Positions 7,153 to 15,483 of a DNA stretch of 64,000 nucleotides are shown here, one piece after another (the first letter of the stretch is position 1; each line of letters opens with the position of its first letter). Source of the DNA: Paracoccaceae bacterium (GTDB taxonomy: Bacteria > Pseudomonadota > Alphaproteobacteria > Rhodobacterales > Rhodobacteraceae); assembly GCA_028284705.1 (NCBI GenBank), contig JANQRE010000043.1:34814-98813 (forward strand), in the 5' to 3' direction. Under the pieces are notes generated by a model. It had not been told where the DNA came from. It ran no database searches and saw nothing but the letters and a program-made list of their open reading frames with translations. The translations under genes and the position numbers were made by a program.

Positions 7153-9912
7153 CTATTCCGCCGCCAAGGCCTCGGCGGGCTCAACCCGGACAGCGGAGAA
7201 CTTGAACTCCGGTATTTTCCCAAACGGATCGAGAGCGGAGTTCGTCAGAATGTTCGCCGCTGCCTCCACATAGGCGAAGGGCAGGAAAACATTGTCTTCC
7301 GACACCGCCCGGTCCGCCCGCGCCATCACCGTCACGGACCCGCGCCGTGTGGTCAGGCGGATCATGCCACCCGGCTCCACACCAAGTCTCCTCAAGGTTT
7401 TCGGGTGCAACGAGCAATTCGCCTCCGGCTCCACCGCGTCCAGAACCGTCGCGCGGCGCGTCATCGACCCGGTATGCCAATGCTCCAATTGTCGCCCCGT
7501 AATCAGCACGAAGGGGTATTCCGTATCCGGCAGTTCATCCGGCGGGATCACATTGGCCGGCGTGAAACGGGCCCGACCCTCAGGCCGCGGAAAACCATCG
7601 CCAAAGACAATCGCCTGACCGGGGTCTTCGGGGCTGAGCGACGGGTAGGTCACCGCTTCATTCTCAAGCCGATCCCAGGTGATGTTGTCGAGCGAGCCCA
7701 TGTTCAGCTTCATCTCGGCGAAAACTTCTTTGGGGTGCGTGTAGCTCCAGCCCAGGCCCAGCCGTTTCGCCAGTTCGGTCTCGATCCACCAATCTTCCTT
7801 TGCCTCGCCAGGCGGCGGCACCGCAGGCCGGCCCATCTGCACTTGCCGATTGGTATTGGTCACCGTGCCGCTCTTCTCCGCCCAGGCACTCGCGGGCAGG
7901 ATTACATCGGCATAATTCGCGGTTTCGGTCAGGAAGATGTCCTGCACCACCAGATGGTCGAGCTTGGCCAGCGCATGCCGTGCATGGTCGACATCGGGGT
8001 CCGACATGGCCGGATTTTCACCGAGGATATACATCGCTTTGATGTCACCGGCATGGATCGCATCCATGATCTCCACCACGGTCAGCCCTTTCTCATTCGA
8101 GAAATCGCCCGAGCCCCAAACCTCGGTGAAGGCCGAACGCACACCGTCATCGGTCACCGTCTTGTAATCCGGCAGAAACATCGGGATCAGCCCGGCATCC
8201 GACGCGCCCTGCACATTGTTCTGACCCCTGAGCGGATGCAGCCCGGTGCCGGGTCGCCCGACATGGCCACACATCAGCGCCAGCGAAATCAGGCAGCGCG
8301 AGTTGTCCGTGCCGTGGATGTGCTGCGACACCCCCATTCCCCAGAAGATCATGCCCGCTTTCGAGCTCGCAAACACCCGCGCCACGTCGCGCAAGACGTC
8401 CGCTTTGATGCCACAAACCTCAGCCATCTTTTCGGGCGGGAAGCCCTTGAGATGTTCCTTCATCTCCGCCCAGTTTTCGGTGAAGGCCTCGATATATTGC
8501 TGATCGTAAAGCCCTTCCTCGACGATCACATGCATGATCGCATTCAGCATCGAGACATCCGCACCCGGCTTGAATTGCAGCATGTGAGAGGCGTGGCGGC
8601 GCAAACCGACCCCGCGCGGATCCATCACGATCAGCTTGCCGCCACGTTTGGAGAATTGTTTGAAATAGGTCGCGGCAACGGGGTGGTTCTCGATCGGGTT
8701 CGCGCCGATCACGATGGCCACATCGGCGTTCTCGATCTCGTTGAAGGTCGCGGTGACGGCACCGGAGCCGACATTCTCCAGAAGTGCTGCGACCGAGGAG
8801 GCATGGCAGAGCCGCGTGCAATGATCGACATTGTTATGGCCAAAGCCCTGCCGGATCAGCTTCTGGAACAGATAGGCCTCTTCATTGGAGCATTTCGCCG
8901 AGCCGAACCCGGCCACTTCACGACCCCGGCCCTTCAATCCGTTGGCGGAAAAATCCAGTGCTTCATCCCAGGACGCCTCGCGAAAATGCGTCATCACGTT
9001 GGCCGGATCGACATTCAGCCCCTTCGCAGGCGCATCCTCGCGCCGGATCAGCGGCTTCGTCAGTCGATGTTTGTGGTCGATATAGTCGAACCCGAAGCGG
9101 CCTTTCACACAGAGCCGGTTCTCGTTTGCAGGCCCTTCGATGCCATCGACCCAGGCGATCTTGTCATTCTTGATCTTGAAGCTCAGCTGGCAACCAACAC
9201 CGCAGTAAGGGCAGACGGATTTCACCTCGCGGTCATAGTCTTTCAGATTGCCCTGCTGATTTTCATCCACCGCGGTTGCGGGCATCAGGGCGCCGGTCGG
9301 ACAGGCCTGCACACATTCGCCACAGGCGACGCAAGTTGAGGCTCCCATCGGGTCGGACATGTCGAAAACAGGGTAGCTGTCATGCCCGCGCCCGGCCATG
9401 CCGATCACGTCATTGACCTGAACTTCGCGACAGGCCCGCACGCAGAGGCCGCATTGGATGCAGGCATCGAGATTGACGCTCATCGCCACATGCGAGTTGT
9501 CCAGCAGGGGAATGCGCGCCTCTTCGAGCTTCGGGAATCGGCTCTCTGACACGCCCTGGGCTTCGGCCATATCCCAAAGATGCGAGCCCGCATCATGGGC
9601 CGCTTCCTGCTCCGGCTGATCGGCGACGAGCATCTCCATGACCATCTTGCGGGCTTGGGTTTCCCGCGCGCCCTGGGAGGAAACCACCATGCCCTCGGAC
9701 GGTTCGCGAATGCAGGAGGCCGCCAGCGTGCGCTCGCCCTCGATCTCCACCATGCAAGCCCGGCAATTGCCATCCGCGCGATAGCCCGGCGCATCCTTGT
9801 GGCAGAGATGCGGGATCAGCGTGCCCTGCCGTTTGGCCACTTCCCAGATGGTCTCGCCCTCGGCGGCCACCACTTCCTTGCCATCCAGCGTGAATTTCAC
9901 AGTGTCGGACAT
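7153..9912 (-). CDS. fdhA: Formate dehydrogenase alpha subunit, molybdopterin type (FdsA/FdhA-like)
   Basis: 919-residue cytoplasmic Mo/W-bis-MGD enzyme oxidising formate to CO2. Modules in order: N-terminal [2Fe-2S] ferredoxin domain (Cys37, 50, 53, 67), a His-Cys cluster region, two [4Fe-4S] motifs (CIQCGLCVRAC and CVACGECVQACPTG), the catalytic-domain cluster CPYCGVGC, and the metal ligand in HCTRLCHASSV (Cys, not selenocysteine). Residues near 575-600 (RGQNNVQGASDAG) and the C-terminal molydopterin dinucleotide-binding domain follow. FdsA usually sits with fdsB and fdsG (NADH-dehydrogenase-like); neither is here nor are fdhD or mobA, so the electron acceptor is open. The start ATG at 9910-9912 agrees with the family. 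Confidence 0.93.
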   Translation of the reverse strand: MSDTVKFTLDGKEVVAAEGETIWEVAKRQGTLIPHLCHKDAPGYRADGNCRACMVEIEGERTLAASCIREPSEGMVVSSQGARETQARKMVMEMLVADQPEQEAAHDAGSHLWDMAEAQGVSESRFPKLEEARIPLLDNSHVAMSVNLDACIQCGLCVRACREVQVNDVIGMAGRGHDSYPVFDMSDPMGASTCVACGECVQACPTGALMPATAVDENQQGNLKDYDREVKSVCPYCGVGCQLSFKIKNDKIAWVDGIEGPANENRLCVKGRFGFDYIDHKHRLTKPLIRREDAPAKGLNVDPANVMTHFREASWDEALDFSANGLKGRGREVAGFGSAKCSNEEAYLFQKLIRQGFGHNNVDHCTRLCHASSVAALLENVGSGAVTATFNEIENADVAIVIGANPIENHPVAATYFKQFSKRGGKLIVMDPRGVGLRRHASHMLQFKPGADVSMLNAIMHVIVEEGLYDQQYIEAFTENWAEMKEHLKGFPPEKMAEVCGIKADVLRDVARVFASSKAGMIFWGMGVSQHIHGTDNSRCLISLALMCGHVGRPGTGLHPLRGQNNVQGASDAGLIPMFLPDYKTVTDDGVRSAFTEVWGSGDFSNEKGLTVVEIMDAIHAGDIKAMYILGENPAMSDPDVDHARHALAKLDHLVVQDIFLTETANYADVILPASAWAEKSGTVTNTNRQVQMGRPAVPPPGEAKEDWWIETELAKRLGLGWSYTHPKEVFAEMKLNMGSLDNITWDRLENEAVTYPSLSPEDPGQAIVFGDGFPRPEGRARFTPANVIPPDELPDTEYPFVLITGRQLEHWHTGSMTRRATVLDAVEPEANCSLHPKTLRRLGVEPGGMIRLTTRRGSVTVMARADRAVSEDNVFLPFAYVEAAANILTNSALDPFGKIPEFKFSAVRVEPAEALAAE

Positions 9913-10043
9913 GCGCGCTCTCTCCCTATCGCGCGACAGAATAGACAGAAATTACCCGCTGACCAGAGTCCCTACCGCGACGCGGACTAGGCTTTTTGCG
10001 GCATCGGCGTTTCCGATTGGCAACCTCTGTGTCGCGTGTAAGT

Positions 10044-10180
10044 CGGGCATCGCCGGACCGGGGGCTGGCGATCCGACCGTTATTCTACTTCCCTTTATGG
10101 CCGCCATGTTCATCTTCCGCTCAAGCGGCGCGCCAAGCTTAGACAAGTCGCCAGCCCGCCGGACGGTCTGGCGATGCCCG
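10044..10180 (+). promoter_or_regulatory. Long imperfect hairpin: candidate structured leader or small RNA upstream of the GST operon
   Basis: Positions 10044-10060 pair with 10164-10180 (17 consecutive pairs, one G-U), then after an asymmetric bulge (1 nt against 10158-10163) 10062-10071 pair with 10148-10157 (10 Watson-Crick pairs). The 76-nt loop holds a small hairpin CCGC-TCAA-GCGG (10117-10128). Downstream are further hairpins: GGCC-TTC-GGCC (10182-10192), CCTTG...CAAGG (10231-10248) and CCAGCC-AA-GGCTGG (10266-10279), the last able to compete with the inner stem, which has the same GGCTGG/CCAGCC bases. The whole 9913-10313 gap (401 bp) has no credible gene. Class unknown; no Rfam family recognised. 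Confidence 0.6.
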
Positions 10181-10313
10181 GGGCCTTCGGCCTGTTAACC
10201 GGGCCGGGACAGAGCTCAAACGACCGGTGCCCTTGGAAACCCTCAAGGACTGCCGTAAGTCTCGACCAGCCAAGGCTGGCACCCACGCTTTGACCTTTGT
10301 GTGAGGACCCAAG

Positions 10314-10931
10314 ATGAAATTCTACTTCGCCCCGAACACGATCTCGATTGCCGTTGCGATCCTGCTTGAAGAGTTGGGGTTGGACTACGAACCCGTCAAA
10401 CTGGACTTTGCGAGCGGCGAACAGACCAAGCCGGACTATCACAAGATCAATCCGAAAGGTCGCGTCCCTGCGCTGGTGACCGATGACGGCATCCTGACCG
10501 AAACCGGCGCGATCCTGGAATATCTGACCGCGCGGGCTGAGAACACCGACTTCCTGATGGCCGATCCCTGGGACATGGCCCAAATGCGCAGCGTGATGTT
10601 CTATCTTGCCTCGACGATGCATGTGAACCACGCCCACAAAATGCGCGGGCATCGCTGGGCCAATCATGAGTCGAGCTGGCAAGACATGACCTCTAAAGTG
10701 CCCGAGACGATGACCGCCTCATGTGCCTTCATAGAGGAGGACTGCCTGAAGACGCCGTTCCTGATGGGCGATCAATTCACACTCGCCGATCCTTATCTGT
10801 TCATCGTCTGTAACTGGGCGAGCGGCGATGGCGTTGACCTCACGCCGTTCCCGAAAATCCGTGCGTTCCTTGCGACCATGGAGGCCCGCCCCTCGGTCAA
10901 AGCTGTACGGGAGCGTGGATGGCTGACGTGA
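10314..10931 (+). CDS. Glutathione S-transferase family protein
   Basis: 205-residue cytosolic GST. The N-terminal thioredoxin-like domain (residues 1-78) begins MKFYFAPNTISIAVAILLEE, with the cis-Pro loop KGRVPALV and the gamma-glutamyl binding segment LTETGAILEYL. The C-terminal helical domain contains the N-capping motif FTLADPYLF. The catalytic position near residues 9-11 has Thr/Ser rather than Tyr, as in beta/theta-like bacterial GSTs. GAGG lies 7 nt before the ATG. It is the first gene of a coupled operon (13-nt overlap with the next gene), preceded by a long structured leader. The substrate is not predictable. Confidence 0.92.
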   Translation: MKFYFAPNTISIAVAILLEELGLDYEPVKLDFASGEQTKPDYHKINPKGRVPALVTDDGILTETGAILEYLTARAENTDFLMADPWDMAQMRSVMFYLASTMHVNHAHKMRGHRWANHESSWQDMTSKVPETMTASCAFIEEDCLKTPFLMGDQFTLADPYLFIVCNWASGDGVDLTPFPKIRAFLATMEARPSVKAVRERGWLT

Positions 10932-11974
10932 CGCATCTCTGGGTCCGCGCCGAGTCGCGTGATCACGAAGAACGGGTCGGGTTGACCCCAGACGGAGCGG
11001 CGAAACTGCGTGAGGCGGGCATTAAGGTCACGGTCGAGGACAGCGCCACGCGTGCCATCTCAATCGAGGACTACAGGCAAGCGGGATGTGAGATCGCCAC
11101 CGAGGGCAGTTGGCCAGACGCCCCGTCCAACGCCATCATTTTTGGCCTCAAGGAACTGCCCGAAGACGGCACCCCGCTGCCACATCGCCACATCATGTTC
11201 GGCCATGCCTATAAGGGCCAGCCCGCGGGCCGGGTACTACTGGATCGGTTCAAGGTCGGCGACGGCACGCTTTATGATCTGGAATATCTCACTGATGAGA
11301 CCGGTCGTCGCGTCGCCGCGTTTGGCTATTGGGCGGGTTATGCTGGCGCGGCGGTGTCGGTGCTTTGCTGGATCGCACAAAAGAACGGGCGGATCGCCGA
11401 ACCGGTCGGTGTCTACCCGTCCTCCACCGCGATGCTCGCGGACCTGCAAACCCGCCTCGTGCAGACCGGAACTGAGCGCCCGACTGCTATTGTCATCGGC
11501 GCCTTGGGCCGGGTCGGCACCGGCGCCTCCGATCTTTGCACCGCGCTCGGCATTCCGGTCACAAAATGGGACATGGCCGAGACCGCCCATGGCGGCCCCT
11601 TCCCCGAAATCCTCGCCCATGACATGTTTCTCAACTGCATCCTCGCGACCCCGGGCGTGCCGGTCTTCGTGCCGACCTCTGCCAAAACCGCGCCGCGCAA
11701 TCTCTCCGTGATCGGCGACATCGCCTGCGATCCCGACAGCGATTTCTCTCCGATCAAGGTCTATGATCGCGTTACATCATGGGACGCTCCGGCACTGCGC
11801 GTGCACGATACCCCGCCGCTCGACGTCACCGCGATCGACAATCTGCCCTCGCTTCTGCCGGTTGAAAGCTCCGAGGATTTCGCGGCGCAGCTCCTACCAA
11901 CTTTGCTTGAGCTACCCAAGATCGAGGACGGCATCTGGGCTCGTGCCAGATCGCATTTCGAGGTGCATGCATGA
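10919..11974 (+). CDS. Saccharopine dehydrogenase-like (L-lysine-forming, LYS1 type)
   Basis: 351-residue NAD-dependent dehydrogenase resembling fungal LYS1, which interconverts saccharopine and lysine plus 2-oxoglutarate. N-terminal AlaDh/PNT-like domain with WVRAESRDHEERVGLTPDG, then FGLKELPEDGTPLPHRHIMF and the FGYWAGYAGAAVS region; the nucleotide-binding fold holds IVIGALGRVGTGASDLC (about residues 192-208) and the D-M in TKWDMAET. It overlaps the GST gene by 13 nt and the sulfatase gene by 4 nt. Since lysine is made by the DAP route here, a catabolic or non-lysine role is as likely. Confidence 0.85.
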   Translation: MADVTHLWVRAESRDHEERVGLTPDGAAKLREAGIKVTVEDSATRAISIEDYRQAGCEIATEGSWPDAPSNAIIFGLKELPEDGTPLPHRHIMFGHAYKGQPAGRVLLDRFKVGDGTLYDLEYLTDETGRRVAAFGYWAGYAGAAVSVLCWIAQKNGRIAEPVGVYPSSTAMLADLQTRLVQTGTERPTAIVIGALGRVGTGASDLCTALGIPVTKWDMAETAHGGPFPEILAHDMFLNCILATPGVPVFVPTSAKTAPRNLSVIGDIACDPDSDFSPIKVYDRVTSWDAPALRVHDTPPLDVTAIDNLPSLLPVESSEDFAAQLLPTLLELPKIEDGIWARARSHFEVHA

Positions 11975-13452
11975 ACATCCTCTTCATCCAGGTCGATCAG
12001 CTCGCCGCCTCGTCCCTGCGCGCTTACGGCAACGCATGGTGCCGTTCGCCGAACCTCGATGCGCTCGCTGCCCAAGGCACCGTCTTTGAGAATTGCTACT
12101 GCAACTTCCCCCTCTGCGCGCCCTCCCGCGCCTCCATGGCCACTGGTCAGCTTTGCTCAAAGATCGGCGCTTATGACAACGGCGCCGAACTGCCCGCCTC
12201 GATCCCGACCTATGCCCATTACCTGCGGGCCGGGGGCTATGAAACTGCCCTCTCCGGCAAGATGCACTTCATCGGCCCCGACCAGTTCCACGGGTTCGAG
12301 CACCGTCTAACGCCCGACCTCTACCCCGCCGATTTCTCCTGGGCCGCGGATTGGGGTTTCACGGGTCAACGCGACACCAACGATCCGCGTTCGATCACGC
12401 TCACCGGTCCGGTCAAATCCAACATGCAGATCGTCTTCGACGACATGGTTACCGAAGAGGCTGTCAAGTTCCTGCGCACGCGCACCGATCCGCGCCCCCT
12501 CTTCCTGCAAGCCAGCTTCACGCACCCACATGAGCCGTTCATGTGCCAGCGCGAATATTGGGACCTCTACGAAGATGTCGACATTCCACCGCCCCGCGTC
12601 CCACGGCTGGGCCCCAATGAACACGACGCCCATTCCCTACGCACCTTGAGGGATTTCGGCATGCTCGACGCGGAGTTTGCCGAGGAAGAAATCGCCCGCG
12701 CCCGCCGCTCCCATTTTGGTGCGATCAGCTACATCGATGCGCGGGTCGGTGAGATCCTCGACGCGCTCGACGCAAGCGGTCAGCGCGACAACACCGCGAT
12801 CATCTTCACCGCCGACCATGGCGAGATGCTGGGCGAGCGCGGCATCTGGTTCAAGAAGAGCTTTTTTGAGGACACCGCCCGCGTGCCGCTGATCATGGTC
12901 CTCCCCGGGCGGGCACCCGCCCGGTTATCGATGCCGGTTTCCCTCGTCGATCTCTTACCCACTTTCGTCGGGCTCGCTGGCGCACCTGCACCCGTGGAAG
13001 ATTTACCCGGGACCGATCTTTCAACCGCGACTGATGATCCGGACCGCGCCATCTTCGCCGAATATCTCGCCGAGGCCACGCCCGCGCCGATCCTTATGAT
13101 CCGGCAGGGTCCGTTCAAATACATCTCCTCCGAAGCCGACCCGGTACTTTTCTTCAATCTGGATGCCGACCCGGAGGAGCTAACCAATCTGGCCAATGAT
13201 CCGGCCCATGCCGACACGCTCGCAATATTCGACGCTCTCCGCGACACAACCTGGGATCGCACTCAACTCGCCAAAGACATCCGCCTCAGCCAGAGACGCC
13301 GCGTGCTGCTCCGCAAGGCCATGGCGCAAGGCCCCGAGACCCGCTGGAACCATGGTGAGGACCCGGGGCAGGACGTGCCCTGGTATCGCGGCAAAGGCGG
13401 GTACAACGACTGGGCCTTTGCGTTTGAGCCGGAAGACCGCACGCAGGATTAA
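11971..13452 (+). CDS. Type I sulfatase, choline-sulfatase-like
   Basis: 493-residue sulfatase of the alkaline phosphatase superfamily. The formylglycine motif C-x-P-S-R is intact: CAPSRASMATG with Cys49. The N-terminal metal site (VDQL, Asp9) and the later FTADHGEMLGERG block supply further metal ligands. The stretch NFPLCAPSRAS, ETALSGKMHFIGPDQFHGFE is very like BetC choline-sulfatase, but the C-terminus differs, so substrate is uncertain. There is no signal peptide, consistent with a cytoplasmic BetC-type enzyme. It is the last gene of the GST/saccharopine dehydrogenase operon (ATGA overlap). The sulfatase-activating enzyme and choline oxidation genes are not in the window. Confidence 0.9.
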   Translation: MNILFIQVDQLAASSLRAYGNAWCRSPNLDALAAQGTVFENCYCNFPLCAPSRASMATGQLCSKIGAYDNGAELPASIPTYAHYLRAGGYETALSGKMHFIGPDQFHGFEHRLTPDLYPADFSWAADWGFTGQRDTNDPRSITLTGPVKSNMQIVFDDMVTEEAVKFLRTRTDPRPLFLQASFTHPHEPFMCQREYWDLYEDVDIPPPRVPRLGPNEHDAHSLRTLRDFGMLDAEFAEEEIARARRSHFGAISYIDARVGEILDALDASGQRDNTAIIFTADHGEMLGERGIWFKKSFFEDTARVPLIMVLPGRAPARLSMPVSLVDLLPTFVGLAGAPAPVEDLPGTDLSTATDDPDRAIFAEYLAEATPAPILMIRQGPFKYISSEADPVLFFNLDADPEELTNLANDPAHADTLAIFDALRDTTWDRTQLAKDIRLSQRRRVLLRKAMAQGPETRWNHGEDPGQDVPWYRGKGGYNDWAFAFEPEDRTQD

Positions 13453-13478
13453 CCCGGCCCCAACCACACATGCCTAAA

Positions 13479-13505
13479 CCCCGGCCTCGGTTAACCAAGC
13501 CGGGG
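13479..13505 (+). terminator. Hairpin downstream of the sulfatase gene
   Basis: CCCCGGC (13479-13485) pairs with GCCGGGG (13499-13505) about 27 nt after the sulfatase stop, without a following T-run. It could end the operon with Rho help. The remaining 13506-13679 contains short GC-rich inverted repeats but no gene I can support. Confidence 0.45.
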
Positions 13506-13679
13506 TAGCGGTCTCGCCGACCCCAAAAGCAAAGCGTTCCGCCCTGATGGGGCCAGCCGACGAATTTGCGCAGATAAAGTCGCGGGGGGTTACTCCCGCT
13601 TGGTTGCGAGGGTCAGACCCCTCGTTACATGAGCGCTAACGCCTTTGGCGGCGCCGCCTTTCCCAATCCGAGCCCGATC

Positions 13680-13997
13680 TTACAGAAGGTCCTCTTCCGC
13701 GCCGGAGACATCCAGTCCCAGCGCATCCATTGCAGATTCCAGATGATCGCCCAGATGCGGCGTGCCGATCAGGTAGTCCTCCGTCGGTGTCGTAGCTTCC
13801 CGCCGCGCCATCGCGATCGCTTCTTCCAACTCGTCGGCCTCATAGCTGCCCCGCCCGATCCACATGAGCGCCACAAGGCTCGCCTGCTCGTCCTCATTCA
13901 GGTTTTCGATAAACGCCCGAAGTTCCGCTTCGCCGCGCTCGAACTCATGGGCATACAGGACCACCTGGGCCACCTTGGGTGTTGCAATCTCGAGCAT
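13680..13997 (-). CDS. DUF3775-like small cytoplasmic protein
   Basis: 105 residues, acidic, no signal peptide or membrane segment. The sequence AQVVLYAHEFERGEAELRAFIENLNEDEQASLVALMW followed by a helical acidic region resembles Pfam DUF3775, which has no known function; the assignment is from memory of the pattern. It lies about 175 nt downstream of the SDR gene of the RpoE-linked operon, on the same strand but separated by two strong hairpins, so it is probably transcribed separately. The gene product ends DVSGAEEDLL. Confidence 0.7.
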   Translation of the reverse strand: MLEIATPKVAQVVLYAHEFERGEAELRAFIENLNEDEQASLVALMWIGRGSYEADELEEAIAMARREATTPTEDYLIGTPHLGDHLESAMDALGLDVSGAEEDLL

Positions 13998-14113
13998 GTT
14001 AGCCTCCCGAAACGGTATTCTTTTCTATTCCAGAAACGCTTGATTGCCGGAATCATACCATGATCTGGATCAAACCCCCTCTTCCCATGTTTCAAAAATA
14101 CTTCGGGGAGGGT

Positions 14114-14165
14114 CTGGGAGGGGCTGGCCCCTCCCAGCCGGTCGGATTGGCGAAGCCAATTCGAC
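14114..14165 (-). terminator. Tandem hairpins ending the RpoE-linked operon
   Basis: Read on the minus strand after the SDR stop (14172): first GTCGAATTGGC / GCCAATCCGAC with a TTC loop (14141-14165; 11 pairs, one wobble), then a perfect 10-bp stem CTGGGAGGGG / CCCCTCCCAG with 4-nt loop (14114-14137). A T-rich AGTATTTTTGAA element follows at 14091-14102. Together they look like a double terminator insulating DUF3775. Confidence 0.65.
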
Positions 14166-14171
14166 AACAAC

Positions 14172-14903
14172 TCAGGAAAACACCCGGTAATAGAGCCAAT
14201 CGGGCCAGAACTGCGAAAACCGGAAGAGCAGGCTGAACCCCCAGGGGAAGCTCTTCTTGAAATGGTCAGTCCCCATATGCTCGACCATCTCAGCAGCCGC
14301 CTCTTCCGGCTCCATGATGAAAGGCATCTTGAAATCGTTCTTGTCGGTCAGGCGGGTTTTGATGAAGCCCGGATTGGCCAGTTGCACATCGACACCGGTA
14401 TCTTTGAGGTCGGCATACATGCCTTCCGCGAGATACATGAGTCCAGCCTTCGAGGCGCCATAGCCGGTCGCACCGGGCAGACCCCGGAAGCCCGACAGCG
14501 ACCCCGTCAGAACGATATGTCCCCTGTCCCGCTCCACCATCGCGGGCAGGACCACACCGACCACGCGAGCACCGCCGATGAAGTTGATGTCACACATCTT
14601 CTCCACCTCGTCCGCGTTCCAGTCCTGTGCTTTCTGCGGCCAGTAGACGCCCGCGAGATAGACCATCCCGTCAATCTCGCCGACCTCATCTGCGGCGCGC
14701 TGCACATCCTTAGGATCGGACACATCAATTGTGACCGCACGTCCTGCCCCCGGCAGTTCCGCGACCAAATCCTCCAGCCGCTCTTTCGAACGCGCCGAGA
14801 CAATCACCTCCGCTCCCATCTGGCTCAGCTTCATAGCCAAAGCGCGCCCGAGACCCTCGGACGCGCCCACCAGCCAGTATTTTTTCCCCGAAAATTCTCT
14901 CAT
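14172..14903 (-). CDS. Short-chain dehydrogenase/reductase (SDR)
   Basis: 243-residue classical SDR. The cofactor glycine motif is present as VGASEGLGRAL (about residues 12-22), an Asp in TIDVSDPKD, the NAG-equivalent motif as LAGVYW, the catalytic Ser in LTGSLSG and YGASK with the Tyr/Lys pair. The C-terminus is amphipathic and ends near an aromatic FRFSQFWPDWLYYRVFS tail that could touch the membrane. It overlaps DUF3833 by 4 nt and is the last of the five-gene operon that opens divergently from rpoE-chrR. In R. sphaeroides (from memory, RSP1087) an SDR occupies the same place. Substrate unknown; a lipid-linked substrate is an inference. Confidence 0.9.
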   Translation of the reverse strand: MREFSGKKYWLVGASEGLGRALAMKLSQMGAEVIVSARSKERLEDLVAELPGAGRAVTIDVSDPKDVQRAADEVGEIDGMVYLAGVYWPQKAQDWNADEVEKMCDINFIGGARVVGVVLPAMVERDRGHIVLTGSLSGFRGLPGATGYGASKAGLMYLAEGMYADLKDTGVDVQLANPGFIKTRLTDKNDFKMPFIMEPEEAAAEMVEHMGTDHFKKSFPWGFSLLFRFSQFWPDWLYYRVFS

Positions 14904-15478
14904 GCAGCCCGTTTCATATCCTCATTCGCCGGGCGGAAGGTGGCGACCAGTTCACCCACCTTGATCCCGAATTTCCGGAATTGCGAACGGTTGATGATCG
15001 TGCCGTTCTCCACCAGATACATCCAGTCAACGGTGTCGAGCACGTGGCCCCCCGCCTCTTCCGTCAGCTTGATCTTATAGGTCAGTTTCAAGGCGGACCC
15101 CATCTGGATACCCTCACCCTCACCGATCACATCTGCGGCAGTGGCTTTGATGCGCCCATCATTGCCAAGCTCCAGATGCCATTCGCGGTCCTGCACCGTG
15201 CCACTGTCATAATGGAACCGCTCTTTCATGATCGCTTTGTTGCCGTCCCATGTGACGTTCATATCCGCGACAAAGCGAGACGAAACCCGACCGGTCGGGC
15301 CGTAAATCATGCCTTCGCAGGTCAAGGGACCGTTCAAAGCGTCGCGAATGTTCATCTCAGGCTTCATGGACGCGTAGTCCTCCGGCTCCTGTGCCAGAAA
15401 GCCCATCTTGCGGGTTTTCAGATAGAAAATCCCCCAAGCCGAGAAAAAGCCAAGTGCGGTAAACGAGAGTAATTCCAT
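14900..15478 (-). CDS. DUF3833 family protein
   Basis: 192 residues beginning MELLSFTALGFFSAWGIFYL, a hydrophobic N-terminal anchor, followed by a beta-rich domain with GPLTCEGMIYGPTGRVSSRFVADMN, which is typical of Pfam DUF3833 (a lipocalin-like fold of unknown function). The ORF is open further upstream, but the ATG at 15476-15478 fits the family and sits 5 nt after the MFS stop. Position fourth in the operon next to rpoE-chrR. It may bind or carry a hydrophobic ligand in the membrane, which would suit the lipid-related neighbours; this is inference. Confidence 0.85.
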   Translation of the reverse strand: MELLSFTALGFFSAWGIFYLKTRKMGFLAQEPEDYASMKPEMNIRDALNGPLTCEGMIYGPTGRVSSRFVADMNVTWDGNKAIMKERFHYDSGTVQDREWHLELGNDGRIKATAADVIGEGEGIQMGSALKLTYKIKLTEEAGGHVLDTVDWMYLVENGTIINRSQFRKFGIKVGELVATFRPANEDMKRAA

Positions 15479-15483
15479 GGTCG

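Noticed and set aside
7405..9339. 644-residue ORF on the plus strand
   Set aside because: Antisense to the formate dehydrogenase gene; His/Arg/Gln-rich composition of a frame shadow and no domain.
13506..13679. Possible tRNA or small RNA in GC-rich inverted repeats
   Set aside because: No T-loop GTTCRA consensus or cloverleaf; short stems only.
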